Shown here in pieces: positions 32,768-40,538 of a stretch of DNA of 64,000 bases. Positions within the stretch are counted from its first letter, which is position 1. Each line of letters begins with the position of its first letter. Both the position numbers and the translations under genes were made by a program. Below the pieces are notes generated by a model that made no database searches, was not told where the DNA came from, and was given only the letters and a program-made list of their open reading frames with translations. The DNA is from Anaerolineae bacterium (GTDB lineage Bacteria > Chloroflexota > Anaerolineae > 4572-78 > J111), in the NCBI GenBank assembly GCA_023382535.1, contig JAHDWA010000017.1, positions 122,659 through 186,658 of the forward strand, given 5' to 3'.

Positions 32768-32775
32768 CTTAACCC

Positions 32776-34089
32776 TCAGGCTACTTTTTCCACTTTCAAG
32801 TGTAGGCCATCAATTGCCGTCACCTTGATCCGCTCTCCCGCCGGGATCGGCTGGCCGTTGGCGCTGGTCGCCTGCCAGCGCTCGCCCCAGATAAAGACAC
32901 TGCCTTCAGGCTCCAAAGCCACTTTGACCGTTCCAATAGATCCCAGCAGGCCTTCCTGTCCCGTGACCGGCTTGGCCTGGCGAGCCTGCCAGGCTTTCCG
33001 TACGGCAAAGGCCAGGATCACCGCTATGGCCGCCGGAATACCGACGATTGAAGGCCAGGGCAGTTGGTAGGTAAATTCGTCGGTGTTAAAGAGGATGAGC
33101 GCCCCGACAATGAAGGCGACCACCCCGCCGGTTGTAAGCGCCCCGTGGCTGTGGACAAAAAACTCCGCTCCAAACAAGGCCAGGGCCAGCAGAATTAAAC
33201 CCAGGCCGGCGTAGTTGACCGGCAACTGCCCCAGAGCATAGAGGCCGATCATGAGGCAGATGACGCCGACTATACCGCTCATGTAACCGCCGGGGTTGGC
33301 GATTTCATAAACAATGGCCAGCCCGCCGATGGAGATAAGAAACAGGGCAATGGTCGGGTTGGTCAGAATACTCAAAAGCTCTTCGACTGCCGTTATTTCC
33401 AAAAAGTTCAATTCAGCATCGGCAGTAGCCAGGGCCACTTCTTCACCGGCCACCTCCACCTTGAACCCATCCATTTGTTCGAGCAAATCGTCAAGGTCTC
33501 TGGCCACAAAATCAATCACTCCCAGGTCGAGGGCCTCATCGGCGCTGGCGGCCTTGGCCTCGGTAATGGCTTGCTCGGCCCATTCCAACGCCTTTTCGCC
33601 CCGCCGGTCGGCCAGACCCTTGATGTCGGCCACCAGAATATTCTGAATTTTAGCGCGCAGCGTCTCGTCAATGTCAGCGCCGCCGCCTTCAATCGGGCTG
33701 GCCGCGCCGATGCTGGTCCGGGGGGCCATCGCCGCGACATGGCCGGCCAGGGTAATGAACGTACCTGCCGACGCTGCATGTCCTCCCGGCGGCCAGACAT
33801 AGACCACAATCGGCACGTCCGACGCGATCATCGCCTGAATAATGCTCTTGGTCAGGTCAACGCTGCCGCCGGGCGTGTCCAGCCGGAGCACGAGCGCCTC
33901 CGCATTGCGCGTATCGGCCTCGACGATGGAGCGCTCGATCAGGCCGAGCATAATCGGCGTGACCGGGCCGGTGAGATCCACCACCAATACCTCTTTGTCC
34001 GCCTCCTGGGCCAAGACCAGCGGCGCAGCCAGGTGCGCGACGACTAAGATGAAATAAACCAGGGTAACTAACCGCTTGAGTGACATCAT
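32776..34089 (-). CDS. NfeD-family membrane serine protease (ClpP-like plus NfeD domain)
   Basis: Protein of about 437 residues. A signal peptide occupies about residues 1-28 (LVTLVYFILVVAHLAAPLVLA). The ClpP-like protease domain follows, with LRLDTPGGSVD and the catalytic Ser in HAASAGTF. Four to five membrane helices come next, and a C-terminal OB-fold NfeD domain (GSIGTVKVALEPEGSVFIWG). Archaeal relatives cleave stomatin C-termini. No stomatin gene is adjacent here. I choose ATG at 34089, preceded by AGAGG; the frame upstream translates repetitive GAGGGTAT sequence. Confidence 0.88.
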   Translation of the reverse strand: MMSLKRLVTLVYFILVVAHLAAPLVLAQEADKEVLVVDLTGPVTPIMLGLIERSIVEADTRNAEALVLRLDTPGGSVDLTKSIIQAMIASDVPIVVYVWPPGGHAASAGTFITLAGHVAAMAPRTSIGAASPIEGGGADIDETLRAKIQNILVADIKGLADRRGEKALEWAEQAITEAKAASADEALDLGVIDFVARDLDDLLEQMDGFKVEVAGEEVALATADAELNFLEITAVEELLSILTNPTIALFLISIGGLAIVYEIANPGGYMSGIVGVICLMIGLYALGQLPVNYAGLGLILLALALFGAEFFVHSHGALTTGGVVAFIVGALILFNTDEFTYQLPWPSIVGIPAAIAVILAFAVRKAWQARQAKPVTGQEGLLGSIGTVKVALEPEGSVFIWGERWQATSANGQPIPAGERIKVTAIDGLHLKVEKVA

Positions 34090-34199
34090 TGTATCCTCTT
34101 TCAAGGGTATTATACCCTCTGTGAGAGGTATCATCAAGAGGTCTATAAAATGTTCTTAGCTAGCATTGCGATAAACGACTCCCACAACAAAATTAGGAG

Positions 34200-34661
34200 T
34201 TACTTTTTGGTCTTGTTGCTGCGCTTGATTTTGCCCGGCTTTTTGGCCGCTTCAACGAGTGCTTTCTTTAAAGCCTCAGGGGTAAGAGATGTAACTTCTT
34301 GGTCATTCACATAAAGCTTTTTGCCTCGTGCGCTAACTGAAATGTACTGATATTCGGTTGGGTCTTCCGGGTCAGGTTTGCGAGCGTTCGAAATAGGGCC
34401 TTGCCAAACTAAAGTGATTACTCGATCATAGTCATCTTTGCTATCAAATACGTCAATAATTCCCTTACCTCCCAACAAGGCGCTTTGCAAGCGACGCATC
34501 AGGTTGTGAGCATTGACACTCCGCATTACGGCTGCGGCTAATTCAACCCGATTTTTAGACAGAATGCTCAAATCAAGGGGATCATTCTTTTGTAAAGATT
34601 GCTGTTTGGCCTTATCCTCGTTGTGCATCTGATAAAGTTCGTCTAGCCAAGTGTCAGTCAT
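34200..34661 (-). CDS. Hypothetical protein with basic C-terminal tail
   Basis: Protein of 153 residues that I do not recognise. It begins with an acidic helix, contains an alpha/beta middle (YQYISVSARGKKLYVND) and ends in a Lys-rich tail (KKPGKIKRSNKTKK). GGAG sits nine bases before the ATG. It is preceded by a short leader with its own promoter and intrinsic terminator (34709-34864), so expression may depend on read-through. Codon choice is somewhat AT-richer than neighbours. Confidence 0.7.
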   Translation of the reverse strand: MTDTWLDELYQMHNEDKAKQQSLQKNDPLDLSILSKNRVELAAAVMRSVNAHNLMRRLQSALLGGKGIIDVFDSKDDYDRVITLVWQGPISNARKPDPEDPTEYQYISVSARGKKLYVNDQEVTSLTPEALKKALVEAAKKPGKIKRSNKTKK

Positions 34662-34708
34662 CTGATAAATCTCCTTTGCCTTTTGATATCAGCTTCCCCC
34701 GCCCTTCC

Positions 34709-34741
34709 AAAACAAAAGCGCCGCCTTTGACCAGGCGGCGC
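34709..34741 (-). terminator. Intrinsic terminator in the leader of the 34200-34661 gene
   Basis: On minus: stem GCGCCGCC/GGCGGCGC with an eight-base loop, then TTTTGTTTT. It lies 48 bases before the start codon of the gene, so it would end a short leader transcript unless bypassed. Confidence 0.8.
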
Positions 34742-34834
34742 GGATATACTTCTCTAAGTAACCATAATTGGGTTGGGTGGTCGTTCACCTGATCCGGGCA
34801 AGTCGTGTTGCGGCAACTTTCTTCATTTCTCCCT

Positions 34835-34864
34835 ATTGTATCATGCGTTTGGCTTACCTGACAA
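34835..34864 (-). promoter_or_regulatory. Promoter of the leader transcript upstream of 34661
   Basis: On minus: TTGTCA (34859-34864), an 18-base spacer and TACAAT (34835-34840). Transcription would start near 34828 and reach the terminator after about 115 nt. The product is either a small RNA or an attenuated leader. The rest of the 347-base gap to the MFS gene at 35009 shows nothing further. Confidence 0.6.
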
Positions 34865-35008
34865 TCCCAAATCAAAAAGTGTTGGCTGGTAGGCTAACCT
34901 TACGTCCTATTGTTTGCTCTATCAATGACTTACGAATTAGGCCATTAGAACAAAAGCAAGCAATAGTTTTTGTTCTATCCCTTTTGTGCTACAATCCCCC
35001 CGTTTGTT

Positions 35009-36304
35009 ATGGAAATCACCCACCCGAAGTCAGAAATTCAAGTAGACGTTGTCTCAGCCCCCAGCCTAGAAACCCGCAGCCTGCCCTTCCTGGTCGGACT
35101 GGGCCTGTTTGGGTTGGGGCTGACGGCAGCGCTCAACATTCTGGACCCCTTCATTTACACCGAAAAAGTCCGGCTGTTGGCTCCGCCGGCCCTCAAAAAT
35201 TCTACGCTTAGTTTGATCACCATCACCAGCCTGGTTGTGGCCCTTTTTGCCCAGCCGCTCATCGGCCAGTGGAGCGACCGCAGCCAGACTCGCTGGGGTC
35301 GGCGCGTCCCCTTTCTGCTGGCCGGGGTGATCGGCCTCACCCTGGCCCTGACCCTGGTCGTTGGCGCGCATAACCTGTGGCTGCTGCTCCTGGCCGTTAT
35401 CCTGGTTTCACTAAGCTCCAACACGGTTCAGGGTCCCTGGCAGGCCCTGGTGCCCGACCGGGTGCCGGTCTCGCAGCATGGCACGATGGCCGGCCTTAAA
35501 ACAGTGCTGGAGGCGACCGGTGCAGTCATTGGAGTCGGGCTGGCCGGAGTAACCCTGGCGCAAGGTAATTTGTGGGCCGCGCCGCTGGCGGTAGTCGGCC
35601 TGCTCTGGCTTATCCTCTGGCTGACTCTGCAGACCCTCCGCCAGGGTCCGGCTGCGAGCGTCGCGCCGCCTTCACCCACCTTCGAAAATCCGTTCGCCCT
35701 GTTCAGGCTGAATCTCAGCCATTTACCCCCGGCCTTGCCCTGGTGGATGGCCAACCGCTTTCTTTTTTGGGCGGCGGCAATTTCCATGCGAACCTTTCTC
35801 TTGAACTACATGCAAGACGTGCTCAACCTGTCGCCCGCCGAAACCCAGGCCTTGAGCAGCCGGATTATTTTACTGCTCGGCGCGGGCGTTTTCCTCCTGG
35901 TTTTGCCCGCCGGGGCCTTGGCCGACCGGATTGGCCGCCGGCCGCTGCTGGTCGCCGCCGGACTGCTGGCCGCCGCCGGAGCGGTGCTTTTTATCTTCCT
36001 GCGCGATGTCAACCTGCTCTTCCTGGCGGGAGGACTCCTGGCCGTTGGCGCCGGGATTTTTACCAGCGCCAGTTGGGCCTTGGCCACCGACATTGTGCCC
36101 AAGGAAGAGGGAGCACTCTACCTGGGCCTGGCTAACGTGGCGACGGTGCTGGGCAGTATCCACGGGCGGCTGGGCGGCCCCGTGATTGATGGCTTGAATG
36201 GGCTGACCGGCACAACCACCGCGGGCTACATGGTTGTCTTTGGCCTGGCCGTGCTCTTTTTTGTGGGCAGCAGCGTGGCGGTGTTGAAGATAAAGGAAAA
36301 GTAG
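35009..36304 (+). CDS. Major facilitator superfamily transporter (SLC45/GPH-like)
   Basis: Membrane transporter of 431 residues with about 12 helices. The loop 2-3 signature region reads GQWSDRSQTRWGRRVPFLL, as in the sugar-cation symporter type of MFS proteins. The second half repeats it as LADRIGRRPLL. I choose ATG at 35009; a start 39 bases earlier is possible. The substrate is unknown; sugars are likely for this subgroup. It stands alone on plus, followed by a large hairpin repeat. Confidence 0.85.
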   Translation: MEITHPKSEIQVDVVSAPSLETRSLPFLVGLGLFGLGLTAALNILDPFIYTEKVRLLAPPALKNSTLSLITITSLVVALFAQPLIGQWSDRSQTRWGRRVPFLLAGVIGLTLALTLVVGAHNLWLLLLAVILVSLSSNTVQGPWQALVPDRVPVSQHGTMAGLKTVLEATGAVIGVGLAGVTLAQGNLWAAPLAVVGLLWLILWLTLQTLRQGPAASVAPPSPTFENPFALFRLNLSHLPPALPWWMANRFLFWAAAISMRTFLLNYMQDVLNLSPAETQALSSRIILLLGAGVFLLVLPAGALADRIGRRPLLVAAGLLAAAGAVLFIFLRDVNLLFLAGGLLAVGAGIFTSASWALATDIVPKEEGALYLGLANVATVLGSIHGRLGGPVIDGLNGLTGTTTAGYMVVFGLAVLFFVGSSVAVLKIKEK

Positions 36305-36397
36305 ACCGCCGACGGCTGGCCGTCGATCGCCGTACCCCCACCCCAACCCTCCCCCTCTGAGGGGGAGGGCTAGGGAGGGGGTGTGGTCGGCGGTCAG
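36305..36397. repeat. Large compound hairpin repeat
   Basis: Outer arms GACCGCCGACGGC and GTGGTCGGCGGTC enclose CCACCCCAACCCTCCCCCTC, then GAGGGGGAGGGCTAGGGAGG and a GGGGTGTG stretch. The inner part is the same family as 18043-18083. It begins at the stop codon of the MFS gene and ends just before the MazG-like gene. Confidence 0.8.
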
Positions 36398-36411
36398 GAT
36401 GTGAGGAGAAT

Positions 36412-36777
36412 ATGGCTCCAAAAAATATCCCTTCTCTCGCCATTATTCAGCAGGCCGTGCGTGAGTTTAGAGATGCACGAGAGTGGCGGCAGTTTCACTC
36501 GCCCAAAAATTTGAGCATGTCCATTGCCATTGAGGCGGCGGAATTGATGGAGCATTTCCAGTGGCTGACCACCGCCGAAGCCGCCGCTCTCCCCCAGGCC
36601 GACCCGGCCGCCCGGCAGGCCATCGCCGAGGAATTGGCCGATATATTCATCTACTGCTTCAGCCTGGCCGATATAATGGAGGTGGATGTAGCCGAGATAG
36701 TCATTGATAAATTAGCCAAGAATGAACGAAAGTACCCGTTGCAGCGCGAGGCGTCCCAAGGGGAAGCTGCGAACTAA
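36412..36777 (+). CDS. MazG-like nucleotide pyrophosphohydrolase (dCTPase type)
   Basis: House-cleaning NTP pyrophosphatase of 121 residues. REWRQFHSPKNLSMSIAIEA and AELMEHFQW carry the conserved helix, with the E-x2-E metal-binding pair and later EELADIFIYCFSLAD providing ExxD. The length fits stand-alone members such as dCTP pyrophosphatase. It probably hydrolyses non-canonical or excess dNTPs. It is followed by a word repeat and the ABC ATPase gene. Confidence 0.88.
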   Translation: MAPKNIPSLAIIQQAVREFRDAREWRQFHSPKNLSMSIAIEAAELMEHFQWLTTAEAAALPQADPAARQAIAEELADIFIYCFSLADIMEVDVAEIVIDKLAKNERKYPLQREASQGEAAN

Positions 36778-36858
36778 AGGGTAAAGCGTAGTGCGAAAAC
36801 CGTCCTAAAGGATACCCTTGCGGTATAAATCGCAAACCCAAAATCGTAAATCCAAAAT

Positions 36859-37560
36859 ATGAGTGATCCAATCATCCGCGTGGACAACATCCATAAAAGT
36901 TATCTGATGGGCAAAGAGGCCGTACCCGCCCTGCGCGGTGTGACCATTGACGTGCCCCGGGGTGAAATGTTGTGCCTGATGGGGCCGAGCGGCTCCGGCA
37001 AAACTACTCTGCTCAATCTATTGGGCGGCCTGGATGAGCCGGGCCGGGGCCATATTGTGATTGACGGGGAGAATCTGGTAGCGATGAAAGAAGAGCAGGT
37101 GGCCCGCCTGCGCCTGCAGAAGCTGGGCTTTATCTTTCAAACTTTCAACCTGCTTAATAACTTTACCGCTTTTGAAAATGTCGAAGCGCCCATGGTGCTG
37201 GCCAGGCAGCTCAGGCGCAAAGAGCGCAAAACCCGGGCGGCCATGCTGCTGGAGCAGGTCGGACTGGCCGACCGCATGGACCACTACCCCAGTGAACTAT
37301 CGGGCGGGCAGCAGCAGCGGGTGGCCATTGCCCGCGCCCTGGCCAATGATCCGCCAATTATCATTGGCGACGAGATGACCGGCGACCTGGACTCCGAAAC
37401 CGGTTTTGAGGTCATGCGCCTGATCCGCCAGCTCAATCAGGAACAGAGGAAAACGGTCATTTACGTCACTCACGACCCGCGCATGGCCGAGTTCGCGGAT
37501 CGGGTGATTACGATGCTGGATGGGGTGATTCACAGGGAGGAAGTAAAGAATAACAGGTAG
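36859..37560 (+). CDS. ABC transporter ATPase (LolD/MacB type), no permease nearby
   Basis: Nucleotide-binding subunit of 233 residues. Walker [10 protein letters not shown] is near residue 42, the signature [15 protein letters not shown] near 150 and Walker B is followed by DEMTGDLDS. Most LolD/MacB ATPases have DEPTGNLDS, so both the Pro and the Asn are changed. These ATPases work with FtsX-like permeases in lipoprotein release or efflux. None is encoded here: the next gene is a convergent L,D-transpeptidase. The start overlaps the end of a GATTTTGG word repeat. Confidence 0.9.
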   Translation: MSDPIIRVDNIHKSYLMGKEAVPALRGVTIDVPRGEMLCLMGPSGSGKTTLLNLLGGLDEPGRGHIVIDGENLVAMKEEQVARLRLQKLGFIFQTFNLLNNFTAFENVEAPMVLARQLRRKERKTRAAMLLEQVGLADRMDHYPSELSGGQQQRVAIARALANDPPIIIGDEMTGDLDSETGFEVMRLIRQLNQEQRKTVIYVTHDPRMAEFADRVITMLDGVIHREEVKNNR

Positions 37561-37572
37561 CAGGTTGCAACC
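37546..37572. repeat. GTAGCAGG half repeat
   Basis: AACAGGTAGCAGGTTGCAACCT is a short version of the GTAGCAGGGTAAC family. It overlaps the last codons and TAG stop of the ABC ATPase gene. Confidence 0.55.
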
Positions 37573-37575
37573 TAT

Positions 37576-38619
37576 TTACTCATGCACCCAAACCCAAGTC
37601 CCCTGATTTTCTTCTGTGGCCAGGGTATAATTGTAGCGGCTGGTTACGGGTGTAGCCCAATTATATAACCAGAGGGCATCCTTGGGAGTTAAGTTCACGC
37701 AGCCGTGCGAGTGACGCTGGCCAAATTTGTCGTGCCAGTAAGCCCCGTGCAGAGCAACCGGGCCGTTGAAATACATGGTCCAGGGGACATCTTCCAGGTA
37801 GTAGTAATCGGGGTAGCCCTCTCGCCCGCTCATTTTGCCCTCCTGCACCTTGACCCAGACCCGGAAAAGCCCTGGTGGCGTTTGCCAATAAGGCAAGCCC
37901 GACGAAACCAGCGTGGCATAGACCATCCGGTCGCCCTCGTAAGCGGCCAGCGTTTGCTCGTACAGATTAATCTCGATCCACTGGTCGGTAGGGCCAATCT
38001 CCTGCGGTCGGGCTATCGGAAAGACTATCCCCAGGTTCCCCTGTTCCAGCCACTGGTCCGGCCCAATCCGGTACCAATACCGGTCGCCGACAAGCTGCTC
38101 TTCAAAAATTGTCACCCGGGTGTACCGCTTGAACAGGGGAGCGCCGCTGCCGGCAGGTACGCCGGGCGCAGTCGAAGCCCACATATCAAAAACCAGCCAG
38201 GCAAACGGTTGTCCGGGCGTGCCGGTCAAAGTGATGCCTTGAAAGGTGGAGGGAGTAAAGGGAGAGAGTTGGTCGGCCTGCACGTACTCATTCTCGTTGA
38301 TGACGTACCAGGCCTGCTCATTGAGAGTAATGGGCTGGGAATTGGCCAGGCTGACCCAAACATAGCCGGCCCCTAACGAGCGCACCGGGGTAATGCCGGT
38401 TGTTTCGTAGACCTGTACATTGTGGGTGACAACACGGGCGTAAGCGTACGGCAGAACCGGCGGGTCGTTGGTGTTTGAACTGGAGGGAGCAGACAGCAGC
38501 GCCGATTGATCCGGCGATTCAGCCAGACCAACCCCACCGACCCAACTCAGCGCCAAAATCAATCCCAGTAATACGCCTAACAAAACTCTAGCCCACACCC
38601 GCAGCCGAAACCGTTCCAT
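37576..38619 (-). CDS. L,D-transpeptidase (YkuD family)
   Basis: Exported enzyme of 347 residues that cross-links peptidoglycan or attaches proteins to it. A signal or anchor helix lies at about residues 8-28. The catalytic YkuD domain is C-terminal with HSHGCVNLTPKDA near residue 304, including the nucleophilic Cys and the upstream His in ALHGAYWHD. The N-terminal half is beta-rich and of unknown role. It is a single gene on minus, convergent with the ABC ATPase. Confidence 0.9.
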   Translation of the reverse strand: MERFRLRVWARVLLGVLLGLILALSWVGGVGLAESPDQSALLSAPSSSNTNDPPVLPYAYARVVTHNVQVYETTGITPVRSLGAGYVWVSLANSQPITLNEQAWYVINENEYVQADQLSPFTPSTFQGITLTGTPGQPFAWLVFDMWASTAPGVPAGSGAPLFKRYTRVTIFEEQLVGDRYWYRIGPDQWLEQGNLGIVFPIARPQEIGPTDQWIEINLYEQTLAAYEGDRMVYATLVSSGLPYWQTPPGLFRVWVKVQEGKMSGREGYPDYYYLEDVPWTMYFNGPVALHGAYWHDKFGQRHSHGCVNLTPKDALWLYNWATPVTSRYNYTLATEENQGTWVWVHE

Positions 38620-38727
38620 GCGTTCCTCCAGCTCGTTTCTATTCTATTTTTTGCCTGTGCTTACGTTAAAGGTTTCCTTTTTTTACCTGGGTACGTTATA
38701 AATCCTTCACAAAATCTTAAAGAAAAG

Positions 38728-38752
38728 CAGAACAGGTTAAAAACCTGTTCTG
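38728..38752. repeat. CAGAACAGGTT hairpin
   Basis: Eleven-base arms CAGAACAGGTT and AACCTGTTCTG with an AAA loop lie 20 bases downstream of the AlbA_2 gene end on minus. It has no T-run on that strand, so it is listed as a repeat rather than a terminator. Confidence 0.7.
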
Positions 38753-38771
38753 ACCTATGGGAAAAGCGAGA

Positions 38772-40136
38772 TCACTTCAAAATGTAGTACGTCCCTTTTT
38801 TATCGCCGATCTTCAACAACAAGCCCTTATCTACCAAATCTACCAAATCCAGCCGGAGCGTTTCCGAGTTGACCTCCGGGCAGAGCTGGCGGTAATCGCG
38901 GTTGGTGATGCGCCCGATTTCTTCGATCAAATTCATCGCTCGTAGCTGGCGCTCATTCATATTGCTCGGCCAATTCTTAATCGGGCTGCGCTCCAAAGTG
39001 TTGTGCAGCCGCACCGTAAACGAGTAAGGCTTGGCCTCAAAATTGGGAGCGGCGTGACCGTGCTGCAGCATCTCCTCAATCATCCGGTCAATCCCCAGCC
39101 CCAATTCTTCGATGTAGCCCCACTGGAACAGCCCGGCGACCAGCCTGGGATTGCGCGAGAAATGCTCCTCGACAATGTTATCAAGGGTGATATAGCCGGG
39201 CAGGCCGCCGGGGCTGATAACCTCCAGCCGGTCTTCGTACATGCGGATTTCAACGCGCCGCCCGCTCAGGCGGTAATCACGGTGGCAGATGGCATTAACC
39301 AGGGCTTCGCGCACGGCAAAGCGGGGGTACTCCGGCATTTCTTCCCGCTTTAGCCCGTTGACAACCGCTTCGACCCGCATCTCTTCGTTGACCACCTGCC
39401 AGGCTCGCTCGATAATCCGGGCAGCCGGCCCTTCAATTTCGACCCGCCGGCCATAGCCCGCCAGCCCGTCGCGCCCCCGCGCCTCTTTGCCCAGAAATTT
39501 CACAAAAATAAGCCCGCTTTGGGGCAAAAACGTCTGCGGGTGCTTGCCAAAGAGCAGCATCCCGGCGACTGTGGGCGTACCGTCCTCGATCATCGCCCCC
39601 ATATCAACCAGGTGGTCCTGTAGCCCCCCGGCTGCGGGCCGGTAGCCGCGCTCAGCCCGGTGGCGCGTGTACTCATCCAAAAGGGTTTTGTCCAGGTCAA
39701 CCAGGGTCGCCCCACTGACCGGCTCGCTCTCGAAATCACCGCTGGATTTGGTCGCGGCCAGGTGGCGAATCGCCTCGCCGCCCATGGGCCGGTTTTCCAC
39801 CCCCGCCCGAATCAACACCCGGCCGTCGGCCAGGGCATGCAGTTCCGGGCTGCGGGCAATTTTGAGGGCAACGACGATGCCGCCCGGCAATTCATACTGT
39901 TCCCAATCGGTTACGACCGGCGGGCGGCACATGAGCAGCGCCCGCACCAGGTGGCCCTGGACTGCCTCATCCATCAGGTAGTCAACCACTTGCCCTTGCT
40001 CATTCAAGCCGATTAAAATCGTACCGCCATCGGCATTGGCAAAAGCGATCATTGTTTCGGCCAGCGAGTTGGCGTCGGGATGAGGCACAAAAGCTACCGT
40101 TTGACCGGGGCCGCGCTTTAACAAATTTTCAATCAT
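38772..40136 (-). CDS. AlbA_2 (Schlafen-like) ATP-binding transcriptional regulator
   Basis: Predicted regulator of 454 residues. The N-terminal AlbA_2 domain has AFANADGGTILIGLNEQG. A GHKL-like ATP-binding module follows with REALVNAICHRDYRLSG (N-box type). The C-terminus resembles a winged helix that reads EIGRITNRDYRQLCPEVNSE and ends DLVDKGLLLKIGDKKGTYY. Members are often near restriction or defence loci, but here neighbours are cell-wall and polysaccharide genes. The target is unknown. Confidence 0.82.
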   Translation of the reverse strand: MIENLLKRGPGQTVAFVPHPDANSLAETMIAFANADGGTILIGLNEQGQVVDYLMDEAVQGHLVRALLMCRPPVVTDWEQYELPGGIVVALKIARSPELHALADGRVLIRAGVENRPMGGEAIRHLAATKSSGDFESEPVSGATLVDLDKTLLDEYTRHRAERGYRPAAGGLQDHLVDMGAMIEDGTPTVAGMLLFGKHPQTFLPQSGLIFVKFLGKEARGRDGLAGYGRRVEIEGPAARIIERAWQVVNEEMRVEAVVNGLKREEMPEYPRFAVREALVNAICHRDYRLSGRRVEIRMYEDRLEVISPGGLPGYITLDNIVEEHFSRNPRLVAGLFQWGYIEELGLGIDRMIEEMLQHGHAAPNFEAKPYSFTVRLHNTLERSPIKNWPSNMNERQLRAMNLIEEIGRITNRDYRQLCPEVNSETLRLDLVDLVDKGLLLKIGDKKGTYYILK

Positions 40137-40145
40137 AGTTCAAAT

Positions 40146-40198
40146 TATTAATGGTCATTAGTTAATTGTCAATTATCAATTGATAATTGTTAATTATC
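40146..40198. repeat. TTAATTGTCAATTATCAATTG word repeat
   Basis: Permuted TTAATTGTCAATTATCAATT and TGATAATTGTTAATTA words form an AT-rich imperfect palindrome. It lies 10 bases before the AlbA_2 start, in the divergent region. It belongs to the family at 18415. Confidence 0.7.
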
Positions 40199-40236
40199 GT
40201 GTTATATTTGGCTAATAATTCTTGAAAGGAGCAAGA

Positions 40237-40307
40237 CAGTAGCCAGTCGTCAGTAATCAGTGGTGATAACCACCTTTGACTACTGACCTCTGATTACTGA
40301 TTACTGC
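40237..40307. repeat. CAGTAGCCAGTCGTCAG inverted repeat, copy 2
   Basis: Left arm ACAGTAGCCAGTCGTCAGTA, right arm TACTGACCTCTGATTACTGA plus TTACTG. It ends two bases before the ATG of the gene at 40309, so it covers where that gene's ribosome binding site should be. Confidence 0.8.
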
Positions 40308-40308
40308 C

Positions 40309-40533
40309 ATGACTCACCAGCAAGCCCAGGAACTGGTCAAAAAAATCATCCGGGCCAGGGATCGAGACGAGTTGCAGAAACTCATCAGCGATAATGTCAG
40401 CGCCTGCGATGGCGTCTTTTTTGCCGAGTTGGAAGCGGTGGTCGAGCAGTTTCGGGCCAGAAATGATGAAGCCAGCGCCCGCAAACTCAAAGAGGTGGGT
40501 GATTTTATGGCCCGGCTGCGGTTTATGATTTGA
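40309..40533 (+). CDS. Small helical protein at the head of the polysaccharide genes
   Basis: Protein of 74 residues, almost wholly helical and charged (LVKKIIRARDRDELQKLI, VVEQFRARNDEASARKLKEV). No family recognised. It ends 5 bases before the glycosyltransferase start, so the two are probably translated from one message. There is no visible ribosome binding site because a repeat abuts the ATG. Confidence 0.65.
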   Translation: MTHQQAQELVKKIIRARDRDELQKLISDNVSACDGVFFAELEAVVEQFRARNDEASARKLKEVGDFMARLRFMI

Positions 40534-40538
40534 GACCG

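Noticed and set aside
34090..34137. Longer N-terminus for the NfeD-type protease
   Set aside because: It would put a repetitive peptide before a clear signal peptide; the ATG at 34089 has a ribosome site.
34654..34875. 73-codon frame upstream of the hypothetical gene at 34200-34661
   Set aside because: It covers the promoter and GC-rich terminator hairpin and shows no protein-like pattern; read as RNA leader instead.
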